Positions 48,877 through 57,002 of a DNA stretch of 64,000 bases are shown in pieces. Under the pieces are notes generated by a model that did no database searches, was not told where the DNA came from, and saw nothing but the letters and a program-made list of their open reading frames with translations. Positions within the stretch are counted from its first letter, which is position 1. Every line of letters starts with the position of its first letter. The translations under genes and the position numbers were made by a program. The stretch comes from Planctomycetota bacterium. GTDB taxonomy: Bacteria > Planctomycetota > UBA1135 > UBA2386. The stretch covers positions 80,433 through 144,432 of the forward strand of contig JADLFX010000045.1 of assembly GCA_020849665.1 (NCBI GenBank), written 5' to 3'.

Positions 48877-51404
48877 GCGGGGCGGGGCGGAGGGTGGGGG
48901 TGATGGCGTGGCCGGCGCTCGGGGCGCTGCTGGCGGCCGCGCCCCGGGCCCAGGGGCCGGACACGCGACCGGCGCCGGCCTGGATCTTCGAACGCGGCCA
49001 CGAGGACACCCGCGCGCAGGGCGACTTCATGGAGATGCTGCTCACCGACGGCGTGCGCCTATCGCGCGGCGGCGATGAGATCCGCGCGGAGCGCGCGGTC
49101 GTGCTCTTCGACCGCGACCGCTACGTGGAGCTGCTGCGCCGCGGCCAGGAGCGCGACGGCACCGTGCCGCGCCGTGCGCCGCGGCCCCCGGACCCGCGCC
49201 GCACCGTGGACGAGACCGCGTTGCGCGCGCGGCTGGAGTCGTTCCTGCGCACGCGCCCACGGCCGGCGTCGCGCCCGTCGCGCATGGCCGAGCTCGGCGG
49301 CGGCGAGCTGCTGGAGGTCGCGCGCCACCTCTATCTGGAAGGCGGCGTGGTCGTGCGCCGCGACGGTCTGGACCTCGTGCGCGCCGAGCGCGTGCACCTG
49401 TCCACGCTCGACGACCGCGCGGTGTTCGAGGACGTGGTGCTGCGCCTGCCGACGCGTGCCGACCCGGATCGCCCCGAGCTGGTCACCGTGGTGCGCGCAC
49501 CGCGCCTGGTACGCCAGGGCAAGCGCATGGTCGGCCGTGACGTGTCGGTGACCACCTGCACGGCCGGCGAGCCGCACTTCGAGTTCGTGAGCGGCGAGGT
49601 GGAGGTGATCGAGCGCGGCGAGGAGTTCGAGATCCGCGGGCGCGACAACCGGATCGTGGTGGCGGGAACATCGCTGGTCCCTCTGCCGGATCTCAACTGG
49701 TTCACCGGCGATCAGAGCCCGGTGCCGATCCGCGGCGCCAGCGCCGGCTACTCCAGCCGCGACGGCCTGAGCGGCGCGGTGGAGTTCGGCGGGCGCTGGA
49801 ACGGCCTGGGGGGCTCGCTGCACGAGTGGCTCACCGGCCGGCCGGCCGCCGAGTTCCGCGGCGAATGGCTGCTGGAGCCGGGCTGGATCGAGAAGCGCGG
49901 CTACCCCGTGCAGGGGCGCCTCGACTACCGCGCCGCGGACCTCTACCGCGGCTATCTGCGCGGCTACTACCTCGACGACAGCGGCGACAACTTCCGTGAG
50001 ATCCGCACCTATCGCGACGGGCGCCTGATCGACACCGACTCGCGCGCGCTGACGCGCACCGAGAACCGCTTCGCCATCCTGCCCAACACGACCCTCGACC
50101 TGACGCTCTTCTCGTCGAGCGATCCTGCCGTGTACTCGGAGTTCCTCGGCGCCGAATGGCGCAGCACCGAGACTCCGGAGACCAGCCTGCACCTGCGCAG
50201 CGCGGTCGACAACCGCATCTTCACCCTGACCGGGCGCGCCAATCTGGATGGCTACTCGTACGCCGACGACCTGAGCCTCGCGCCGTACTTCGTCGAGGAA
50301 CGCCCGGTGGCCACCTTCGACGTGTTCTCGCTGCAGCTCGGCCGGATCACCGACGACGCGCCGATCCTGCTGACCTCGTCGACCAGCGCCGGCAGCTGGC
50401 GGCGGAACGACGACGACATCGTCAGCGATCCCGCCCGCGACGCGAGCACGCGCTTCGACCAGGAGCTCGAGCTGGCCACGCCCTTCTCGCTCGGGCCGAT
50501 CGGCGTGCGGCCGTTCGTGAGCGGCCGCTACACCTGGTACCAGGACGACCTGCAGGGCGAGTCGCTGGGCCGCTGGGCCTTCGCCGCGGGCGTGCGCGCC
50601 GGCACCAACCTGTCGCGCGTCTTCGAGTGGCTCGCGCAGGACGGCGGCCGCAAGGCGATCCGCCACGTCGTGTCGCCCAGCGTGCTCTTCGCCAACCGGT
50701 TCGAGGTGAGCGAGGATCCGGGGCAGCTGCAGCACTACGACGCGGTCGACACCCTGGACGAGCGCTCCGAGGTGCGCGTGGAGCTCCTGCAGCGCTTCCA
50801 GAGCATGCGCAAGGTGCGCGACCGGCGCGGCGGGCGCGATCGCACCGAGGTCCGCGACTTCCTGTGGCTGGACCTGGCGCAGAACCTCTTCCCGCGTGCC
50901 GACCGCGACAACGCCGGCGACGAACTCGGGCTCTTCGAGTACGAGCTGATCGTGCGGCCGGAGATCCCCTGGGTGCCGTTGCCCAACCCGCGCCTCCTGG
51001 CCGAGGGCGAGATCGACTGGAACGCCGGCGAGCAGCGCACCTTCAACACCGGCCTCGCGTTCGGACCGGTGGCCGGCATCGACTGGAACGCAGAGTACCG
51101 CTGGGACCAGGTCTCCAAGGGTGTGATCGGCTACGGCGCCTCGGCCAAGGTCCTCGGCCGCTGGGTGCTCGGCGGCGGCAGCCAGTACGACATCGAGCGC
51201 AGCGAGGCGCTGAACTACGCGGCCAGCCTGATCCGCGAGGACCACGATTGGCGGATCCGCTTCGAGCTGAGCTACGACCGGATCAATGACGAGACGTCGT
51301 TCACCGTGAACTTCGAGCCCACGCTGGGCGGGCTGGTGCGCCCGCGTGGCGACCGCTACGTGGGCAGCGATCGCCTGGCGTTCCAGTCTGGCGCGGACTA
51401 CTGA
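48873..51404 (+). CDS. lptD: LPS-assembly outer-membrane protein LptD (OstA)
   Basis: This 843-aa protein has a signal peptide (AWPALGALLAAAPRAQG), an N-terminal jelly-roll region (about residues 35-280) and a long barrel region. The conserved LptD segment VTTCTAGEPHFEF is at about residue 226, followed by GTSLVPLPDLNWFTGD. The C-terminal half shows alternating strands ending IRFELSYDRINDETSFTVNF. Only this one conserved-region Cys is obvious, so the disulfide scheme of E. coli LptD is probably absent. It inserts LPS into the outer membrane with LptE, which is not recognised here. It is the last gene of the operon. Confidence 0.92.
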   Translation: MSGAGRRVGVMAWPALGALLAAAPRAQGPDTRPAPAWIFERGHEDTRAQGDFMEMLLTDGVRLSRGGDEIRAERAVVLFDRDRYVELLRRGQERDGTVPRRAPRPPDPRRTVDETALRARLESFLRTRPRPASRPSRMAELGGGELLEVARHLYLEGGVVVRRDGLDLVRAERVHLSTLDDRAVFEDVVLRLPTRADPDRPELVTVVRAPRLVRQGKRMVGRDVSVTTCTAGEPHFEFVSGEVEVIERGEEFEIRGRDNRIVVAGTSLVPLPDLNWFTGDQSPVPIRGASAGYSSRDGLSGAVEFGGRWNGLGGSLHEWLTGRPAAEFRGEWLLEPGWIEKRGYPVQGRLDYRAADLYRGYLRGYYLDDSGDNFREIRTYRDGRLIDTDSRALTRTENRFAILPNTTLDLTLFSSSDPAVYSEFLGAEWRSTETPETSLHLRSAVDNRIFTLTGRANLDGYSYADDLSLAPYFVEERPVATFDVFSLQLGRITDDAPILLTSSTSAGSWRRNDDDIVSDPARDASTRFDQELELATPFSLGPIGVRPFVSGRYTWYQDDLQGESLGRWAFAAGVRAGTNLSRVFEWLAQDGGRKAIRHVVSPSVLFANRFEVSEDPGQLQHYDAVDTLDERSEVRVELLQRFQSMRKVRDRRGGRDRTEVRDFLWLDLAQNLFPRADRDNAGDELGLFEYELIVRPEIPWVPLPNPRLLAEGEIDWNAGEQRTFNTGLAFGPVAGIDWNAEYRWDQVSKGVIGYGASAKVLGRWVLGGGSQYDIERSEALNYAASLIREDHDWRIRFELSYDRINDETSFTVNFEPTLGGLVRPRGDRYVGSDRLAFQSGADY

Positions 51405-51437
51405 CGACCGCGCGGGCGGCCGGACGGCGTGGGGACC

Positions 51438-52712
51438 TCAGAGTCCCAGCACGTAGTCGACGAAGCGGGCATAGCCGTGGCGGAAGGCGTCCGGATCCTC
51501 GCCGTCGCAGTGCCGGACGGCGAGGTCCCGGCCCAGGATCACGACGGCCGGGAACTCCTTCAGGCCGAAGAACTCCGCGCCCGTGGTGTTGCGGTACACG
51601 CCGCGCGGGCAGGGCAGGTCGAGGGCGCTGACCTTGGCCAGCGCGGACTCCGGGTCGAGCGTGGGCGCCAGGGCGAGGCAGCGGACACCCCGCTCCGTCA
51701 GGCGCGGGATCGCGGCGCGCCACGCCGCGAGCTGCCTCGGCAGCGTGGGATCGTCGGGCAGCAGGAAGATCAGCAGGGTGGGCGCGCCCTTGCCTTCGTC
51801 CAGCGTGCGCGGCACGCCGTCGTCGAAGCGCGCGGTCGACAGGTCTGGCAGCGTGCCGCGCCAGGGCCGCGGCACGAAGGGTGGCGCGGCCGCGTGGGCG
51901 CGTTCCGCCGCGGCCCGGGCCGCGACGGCCTCGCGCAGCGCGGCGGCGATGGGCACGTTGCGCGCGTCGCGCAGGAGCCTCACCCGCGCCTGCGCCTCGG
52001 CCACCGGCAGGATCGCCAGGGCGTCCGCCGCCATCTCCTCGAGCGGCCCGCGCGCGGTGCCGATCGCCGCCACTGCCGCCGCGAACGTCTCGGCCGGAGC
52101 GTGCGCCAGCAGGGTGACCAGACGGCTCCGGTCCTCGAGCGAGCGGGTGGCGCTGCGGGCGAGCTCCTTGGCGCGCGTCACGACGCCCGCCTGGAGCTCG
52201 GCGGCCTTCGCCGCGATCTGGCGCCGGGCTCCCGCGAAGCCGTCGACGCATTCCTTGAGCGCGGTGTAGCGCACGCGATGCCAGAGCACGCCGCCATCGG
52301 GGTGCAGGACCAGGAGCTGCGGCGTAGGCACCTCGCGCCCCGGGGCCACGAACGAGCGGATCGCCGCACGGTGTGCTGCCTCGATGTCCGCGGCACGGAC
52401 ACCCGGGAAGAGCGACGCGACGCGGGCGTGGTCCTGATCTCCGCAGCGGCACACGAGCACGCAGATCGCGCCCCGTGCGGCGTCGGCGAAGCGCTGCTGT
52501 CGGTAGACGTCCGCGACCATGGCTTCGTTGCCGGGTTCGCCGGCCTCGTGGATCGCGACCACGAGCATGCGGTGCTCGTTCGCCGCCTGCTGGCGCGCCG
52601 CGGCGAGATCGGTACGCCAACGAGGTTCGTCGCCGGCGGTGGCCAGCGAGGCGAGGACCAGTGCGAGACTCCAGGCGCGAACGGTCGCGCGACCAACGGG
52701 CGAGGTCGGCAT
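51438..52712 (-). CDS. secreted protein with two thioredoxin-like domains lacking CXXC
   Basis: This 424-aa protein has a signal peptide (VRAWSLALVLASLATAGD). The N-terminal region (HRMLVVAIHEAGEPGNEAMV, TPQLLVLHPDGGVLWHRVRY) and the C-terminal region (LPDLSTARFDDGVPRTL, TLLIFLLPDDPTLPRQLAAW, FPAVVILGRDLAVRH) both have the thioredoxin/AhpC-TSA fold pattern, joined by a helical linker. The position where CXXC would lie reads LPDDPT, so redox activity is not expected. A good ribosome site (GGAGG, 4 nt) fixes the ATG at 52712. Role unknown. Confidence 0.65.
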   Translation of the reverse strand: MPTSPVGRATVRAWSLALVLASLATAGDEPRWRTDLAAARQQAANEHRMLVVAIHEAGEPGNEAMVADVYRQQRFADAARGAICVLVCRCGDQDHARVASLFPGVRAADIEAAHRAAIRSFVAPGREVPTPQLLVLHPDGGVLWHRVRYTALKECVDGFAGARRQIAAKAAELQAGVVTRAKELARSATRSLEDRSRLVTLLAHAPAETFAAAVAAIGTARGPLEEMAADALAILPVAEAQARVRLLRDARNVPIAAALREAVAARAAAERAHAAAPPFVPRPWRGTLPDLSTARFDDGVPRTLDEGKGAPTLLIFLLPDDPTLPRQLAAWRAAIPRLTERGVRCLALAPTLDPESALAKVSALDLPCPRGVYRNTTGAEFFGLKEFPAVVILGRDLAVRHCDGEDPDAFRHGYARFVDYVLGL

Positions 52713-53182
52713 GACGCCTCCGTGTGCAGTGCCCCTGAGGACGCGCGAGGGCGGAGATTCCTTCCGCCGCGTGCGGGGGCGTGTGGTGCGGCAGGGCATA
52801 CGCAGTCCGTGGGCAGAGGTTCGCGAGCCGCAGAAATCACCTGGCGGGCCGGAGGGCTGCGTCAGGCCAACTCGATGCACGCCAATGCCCAAGGTGCGGA
52901 CACGGAGCGGTCGCGGAAGCGGGAGCGGACCCTCGGCGGGTGCCCTCTGCGGCCGCCGCGCGGCGCGCCGCGCTTACGAAGTGCTGACCGGAACGACGGA
53001 TCTGCGCCGCCCGTGGCCGAAGGTTCGGGCGCCGGCGGTTCGCCGCAGGTTCGGGCGTCGGGCGTCCGGACCCGGGTGGATCCCCGCATCCGGCGCCATG
53101 CTCGCCGGGGCACTGGATTCCGCGGGCTGCAAGTGCCGATGCACTCTGGGCCGATTTCCTGGTGCCAAGAGGAGCCTCTGCC
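52713..53182. other. 470-nt divergent intergenic region, no gene recognised
   Basis: Open frames here are long only because of high GC; none has a credible start and protein-like composition. Two direct copies of AGGTTCGGGCG about 26 nt apart occur near 53022-53060 and could be protein-binding sites. Promoters for the divergent thioredoxin-fold protein and the lipoprotein should lie here, but no strong -35/-10 pair was identified. Confidence 0.4.
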
Positions 53183-54187
53183 ATGTCTCGCCCGGTCGTT
53201 TCCTCCGCTCTCGTCCCGTTCCTGATGTTCCTCGCCGGCTGCGCCAGCCAGCAGACGCTCACGATGCGAGTGCTCAAGCCGGCGCCGGTCGATCTCGGGC
53301 GTCACGACCTGGTCGCCGTGGACCGCTTCGAGGGCGACGGGTGCCTCGAGCTGGGCCGGGAGCTCGGCGCCGCGCTGCGCGCCGCGCGCAATCCCCTCAC
53401 CGGGCAGGCCGACTTCGAGGTCCTCGACCGCGGCGACGTGGACCGCATGCTGGAGGACCTGCGCCGCCGCCGTGGCACTGCGTTCGACCAGGAGTCCATG
53501 GCGCTGCTGCAGCGTTGGAAGGAGGCCGATGTCCTGATCCGCGGGGGCGTGCAGGAACACCGCGTGGTCGAGGAGGTGACCATGCAAGAGACCCTCGACC
53601 CCAAGACCGGCGCCATCCGCCAGCTCTTCGTCCGTTCCGGCCAGGCGCGCGTGCGCGTGCAGCTGGAGATCGTTACCGGCGCGGGCGAGCAGGTGATCGA
53701 CCGCGTCACCCTGACGGGCAGCGAGAACGCCCGGACCACCGCACTCGACGCAGAGCCGAAGCCCCTCGACCACGCCCAGCTCCTCGCCCGGGCACGCGCG
53801 CGCGTGACCAGCACCTACCTGGATCGCCTCCTGCCGCACGAGGAGACCGTGGCGGTGACCTTGCAGACCGACGGCGACCTGCCCGAGCTGCAGGCCGGCA
53901 ACGGCTTCGCTCGCACCGGCGACTGGGACGAGGCGGCACGCAGCTATCAGGCCGCCGAGCAGCGCGCCACCGGCAACCTCGCCGACCGCCGCTGGAAGGC
54001 CCTGCACAACCTCGGCGTCGCGCACCTCTTCGCGGGCCGCTTCGACCAAGCGCGCACGGCCCTGAAGAGCGCGTACAACCTGGAACAGGACGAGACGATC
54101 CTGGGCACCCTCAACTACGTGGGCCAGCGCGAGGAGGAGATGCGCCGGCTGCAGGAGCAGAGCCGGGCGGCGAGCCCGGGACGGTGA
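53183..54187 (+). CDS. CsgG-like lipoprotein with C-terminal TPR-like repeats
   Basis: This 334-aa protein has a lipoprotein signal with lipobox LAGC (Cys20). Residues about 40-200 resemble the CsgG/LpoB-type alpha-beta fold: HDLVAVDRFEGDGCLELG, then DFEVLDRGDVDRMLEDL and ADVLIRGGVQEHRVVEEV. The C-terminal part (GNGFARTGDWDEAARSYQAA, LHNLGVAHLFAGRFDQARTA) is made of TPR-like helices. Related proteins act in curli secretion or outer-membrane organisation; no curli genes are nearby. AGAGGAG 8 nt upstream supports the ATG. Confidence 0.75.
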   Translation: MSRPVVSSALVPFLMFLAGCASQQTLTMRVLKPAPVDLGRHDLVAVDRFEGDGCLELGRELGAALRAARNPLTGQADFEVLDRGDVDRMLEDLRRRRGTAFDQESMALLQRWKEADVLIRGGVQEHRVVEEVTMQETLDPKTGAIRQLFVRSGQARVRVQLEIVTGAGEQVIDRVTLTGSENARTTALDAEPKPLDHAQLLARARARVTSTYLDRLLPHEETVAVTLQTDGDLPELQAGNGFARTGDWDEAARSYQAAEQRATGNLADRRWKALHNLGVAHLFAGRFDQARTALKSAYNLEQDETILGTLNYVGQREEEMRRLQEQSRAASPGR

Positions 54188-54202
54188 GCGGCGGGACGTG
54201 GT

Positions 54203-54245
54203 GCGTTACGCCAGCGTGACACGACCGTCGAGATTGCTCAGAGTC
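54203..54245. repeat. partial copy of the dispersed inverted-repeat element
   Basis: This 43-nt stretch aligns without gaps to 14449-14491 with about 38 identities, including 25 uninterrupted matching bases (54221-54245). The 5-bp stem (GTTAC/GTGAC) and 6-nt loop are kept although the loop sequence differs. The far left arm of the full copy is missing. Its end overlaps the stop codon of the minus-strand ettA gene and it lies 15 nt after the plus-strand stop. Confidence 0.9.
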
Positions 54246-55833
54246 AGATCAGGTCCAGGTACTTCCCGGGTTCGTAGTGGCCGAGGTCGATGATCCGGGA
54301 GCAGATGCGGTCGAGGAAGTAGCGGTCGTGGGAGACCACGACCATGCAGCCGGGGAAGTTGCCGATGGCCTCCTCGAGGACGCGCAGGGTGTCGAGATCG
54401 AGGTCGTTGGTGGGCTCGTCGAGGAGCACCAGGTTGCCGCCGCGGCGGAGCATCTTGGCGAGCTGGACGCGATTGCGCTGGCCGCCTGAGAGCGTGCCCA
54501 CGAGCTGCTGCTGGTCCTGGCCGCTGAAGTTGAACTTGGCCACGTACGAGCGGCTGTTGATCTCCTTCTTGCCGACGCGAAGGATGTCCTGGCTCTCGCT
54601 GATCTCCTGCCAGACGTTCTTCGTGGGGTCGAGGGTCTCGCGCTCCTGGTCGACGTAGCAGAGCTGCACGGTCGGCCCCACCACCACGCGCCCGGCCGTC
54701 GGCTTGAGCTTGCCGGTGATCAGCTTGAGCAGCGTGGTCTTGCCGGTGCCGTTCGGGCCGACGATCCCGAGGATGTCGCCGGGCGCCATCTCGAAGGTGA
54801 TGTCCCTGAGGACCGGCTCGCCCTGCCCGGGGTAGGCGAACGACACCTTCTCGAAGCGCAGCACCAGGTCGCCCAGGCGCGGGCCGGGCGGGATGTGCAG
54901 CTCGATCTCGTCGTCCTTGGCCTCGACCTCCTGGGCCAGCATCTTCTCGTAGTTGCTGATACGCGCCTTGTTCTTGGTGGACCGGGCCTTGGGGTTCATC
55001 CGGATCCACTCCAGCTCGCGCTCCAGCAGCTTGCCACGCGAGCGCTCCGCCTTCTCCTGCTGATCCACGCGCGCCGCGCGCGCCACGAGGTAGTTCGAGT
55101 AGTTGCCTTCGTACGGATAGCAGCGGCCGTGGAAGATCTCGAGCATCCAGGTCACGACGCGGTCCAGGAAGAAGCGGTCGTGGGTCACCACGATGACCGT
55201 GCCCCGGTACGCGGCCAGGGTCTCCTCCAGCCACGACACGGTCTCGACGTCGAGGTGATTGGTGGGCTCGTCCAGGAGCAGCAGGTCGGGGTGCTCCAGC
55301 AGGGTGCGGCACAGGGCCACGCGGCGGCGCTCGCCGCCCGAGCATTCGCTCACGTTGGCCTCGGGTGGCGGCAGGTGCAGCCTGGTCATCGCCACCTCGA
55401 CGGTGTGGTCGATGCTCCAGGCGTCCTTGGCGTCGATCTCGGTCTGCACACGGTCCAGCTCGGCCGAGACCTTCTCCAACTCCGCCGGCTTCAGGTCCCC
55501 GGCCAGCTTCTCGTTCAGCTCCTCGAAGCGCCGCAGGAGCGCGCGGATCGGCTGCACGGCCAGCTCGACGTTCTCGCGCACCGTCCTGCCCTCGGCCAGC
55601 TTCGGCTCCTGGGGCACGTAGCCGATGGTGAGGCCGTCGACGCCGCGCGCCACGCCTTCGAACTCCCTGTCCACGCCGGCCATGATCCGCAGGAGCGTCG
55701 ACTTGCCGGCGCCGTTGGCGCCGATGACGCCGATCCTCGCGCCCTCCAGGAACACGAGGCTCACGTCCTTGAGGACGGTCTTGCGGCCGTGGACCTTGGT
55801 GAGGCGCTCCAGCGCGAACACGGGCTTGCTCAT
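54244..55833 (-). CDS. ettA: ABC-F translation factor, EttA-type
   Basis: This 529-aa soluble protein has two ABC ATPase domains without membrane segments. Walker A motifs are GANGAGKST (residues 38-46) and GPNGTGKTT in the second half; signature motifs are [12 protein letters not shown] and [12 protein letters not shown]; both have DEPTN. The arm and linker ([41 protein letters not shown]) match EttA rather than Uup. EttA binds the ribosomal E site and restrains translation when ATP is low. Length is close to E. coli EttA (555 aa). Confidence 0.93.
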   Translation of the reverse strand: MSKPVFALERLTKVHGRKTVLKDVSLVFLEGARIGVIGANGAGKSTLLRIMAGVDREFEGVARGVDGLTIGYVPQEPKLAEGRTVRENVELAVQPIRALLRRFEELNEKLAGDLKPAELEKVSAELDRVQTEIDAKDAWSIDHTVEVAMTRLHLPPPEANVSECSGGERRRVALCRTLLEHPDLLLLDEPTNHLDVETVSWLEETLAAYRGTVIVVTHDRFFLDRVVTWMLEIFHGRCYPYEGNYSNYLVARAARVDQQEKAERSRGKLLERELEWIRMNPKARSTKNKARISNYEKMLAQEVEAKDDEIELHIPPGPRLGDLVLRFEKVSFAYPGQGEPVLRDITFEMAPGDILGIVGPNGTGKTTLLKLITGKLKPTAGRVVVGPTVQLCYVDQERETLDPTKNVWQEISESQDILRVGKKEINSRSYVAKFNFSGQDQQQLVGTLSGGQRNRVQLAKMLRRGGNLVLLDEPTNDLDLDTLRVLEEAIGNFPGCMVVVSHDRYFLDRICSRIIDLGHYEPGKYLDLI

Positions 55834-55890
55834 CGAAGGGGAGGGCGGGTAGGCGAAAAGGGCGGGCAGGGTAGCGAATCCCGGCTCCCG

Positions 55891-55919
55891 TTGACACCCC
55901 TCCTGGGGCTACCCATCAT
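55891..55919 (+). promoter_or_regulatory. promoter candidate for tatA
   Basis: A perfect -35 TTGACA (55891-55896) is spaced 17 nt from CATCAT (55914-55919). The tatA ATG follows 26 nt later. Confidence 0.45.
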
Positions 55920-55944
55920 CGCCAGCGTGACCGCGAGCCTCGCG

Positions 55945-56334
55945 ATGTTCGGCGTGCCGGGCTACCAGGAGATGATCGTGATCCTGGTGATCGGCCTCAT
56001 CCTCTTCGGGCGCAAGCTGCCCGAAGTGGGCCGGCAGGTGGGCAAGGCGGTCACCGAGTTCCGGCGCGGGCTGAATTCGTTCAAGGCCGACCTGGACCGC
56101 AACGAGGACCTGCGCGAGGTGCGCGGCGCCCTCAGCGAGGTGCGGCAGGCCGTCGACGCCCCGCGGGTCCTGGCCGATCCGGCGCGGCTCTTCGACCAGC
56201 TCACCGACGAGACCCTGGCCGCGCCGGGTCCGGACGCGCGGCCCGTGCCGCCGCCCAGGGAGGGCCCGTTCACGGTGCCGCCCGAGCCCGAGCCGGAGGC
56301 ATATCCCGGCCAACCGGAGAGCAGGCCGGGCTGA
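55945..56334 (+). CDS. tatA: Sec-independent translocase subunit TatA/TatB
   Basis: This 129-aa protein has the TatA/B layout: a short N-terminus, one membrane helix (MIVILVIGLILFG, residues 10-22), the hinge FGRKLPEVGR, an amphipathic helix (QVGKAVTEFRRGLNSFKADL) and an acidic/Pro-rich tail. TatA/B-type length and tail do not decide between the two subunits. It forms part of the pore that exports folded, twin-arginine proteins such as the GH116 enzyme at the left edge. A GTG at 55927 is a possible longer start. tatC is not in the window. Confidence 0.9.
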   Translation: MFGVPGYQEMIVILVIGLILFGRKLPEVGRQVGKAVTEFRRGLNSFKADLDRNEDLREVRGALSEVRQAVDAPRVLADPARLFDQLTDETLAAPGPDARPVPPPREGPFTVPPEPEPEAYPGQPESRPG

Positions 56335-56352
56335 GCGTCGGCTCCCGCCGCC

Positions 56353-56961
56353 TCACTTCTTCTTCGGGGTCGCCTCGCGCACCTTGGCGTCGGCGCTGTC
56401 GAAGATGTTCATCCAGCCCGAGTCCATGGCCCCCTTGCCCGCGCCGCCCTTGCCCGAGACTCCGGCGCGCTTGCGACGCTCGCGCTCGGCCTCCTGCTTC
56501 TTGACCCACTCTGGATAGTGCGGGAAGAGCTCGGTCAGGATCTTCTTGTTCTCGGACGGCAGGCCGACATAGGGGAAGAACTCGACGTTGTGCTTGCGCT
56601 GGAGCCGGTCCACCGTCTCGGCGAACGTCAGGATCGGCATCGCCACCGTCAGGATGTTGTCGAACATGTCGAGCGGCACCAGCAGGTTGCCGAACAGCTC
56701 GTCCTCGGGCAGCGCCTTCTTGGCCGGTGGCGCGATGTCGTAGTTGCTGGCCATGAGGAAGGGCAGCTGGAAGGTCTCCGCCACCACCTTGGCCAGGTCC
56801 CACTCGGTGATCTTGCCCGATGCCACCAGGATCTCGGTGACCGAGTCGCCCGAGGCGTCCTGCTGGTAGAGGGCGTCGGTGATCGCGTCGCCGGTGACCA
56901 GACCCTTCTCGGAAAGGATCTCGGCCAGGCGGATCGAAGTGAGCTTCTCGAGGCCCTTCAC
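56353..56961 (-). CDS. MshEN/GspE-N-domain protein
   Basis: This 202-aa protein has the N-terminal domain of type II secretion/type IV pilus ATPases: LAEILSEKGLVTGDAITDAL, EILVASGKITEWDLAKVVAETFQLPFL and then NILTVAMPILTFAETVDRLQR. No ATPase domain follows. The MshEN domain is known to bind cyclic-di-GMP in some proteins, so a signalling role is possible. The C-terminus is Gly/Lys-rich (GVSGKGGAGKGAM) and basic. The GTG at 56961 is the most likely start; it lies 41 nt after the MlaF-MlaE fusion gene in the same direction. Confidence 0.8.
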   Translation of the reverse strand: MKGLEKLTSIRLAEILSEKGLVTGDAITDALYQQDASGDSVTEILVASGKITEWDLAKVVAETFQLPFLMASNYDIAPPAKKALPEDELFGNLLVPLDMFDNILTVAMPILTFAETVDRLQRKHNVEFFPYVGLPSENKKILTELFPHYPEWVKKQEAERERRKRAGVSGKGGAGKGAMDSGWMNIFDSADAKVREATPKKK

Positions 56962-57002
56962 GGCAGGTTCTATCGGCCCGGCGCGGCCGTGCCTTGACCC
57001 CC

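Noticed and set aside
52713..53182. Short open frames in the divergent intergenic region
   Set aside because: No start with a ribosome site and the translations are Arg/Pro/Gly-rich without protein-like patterning.
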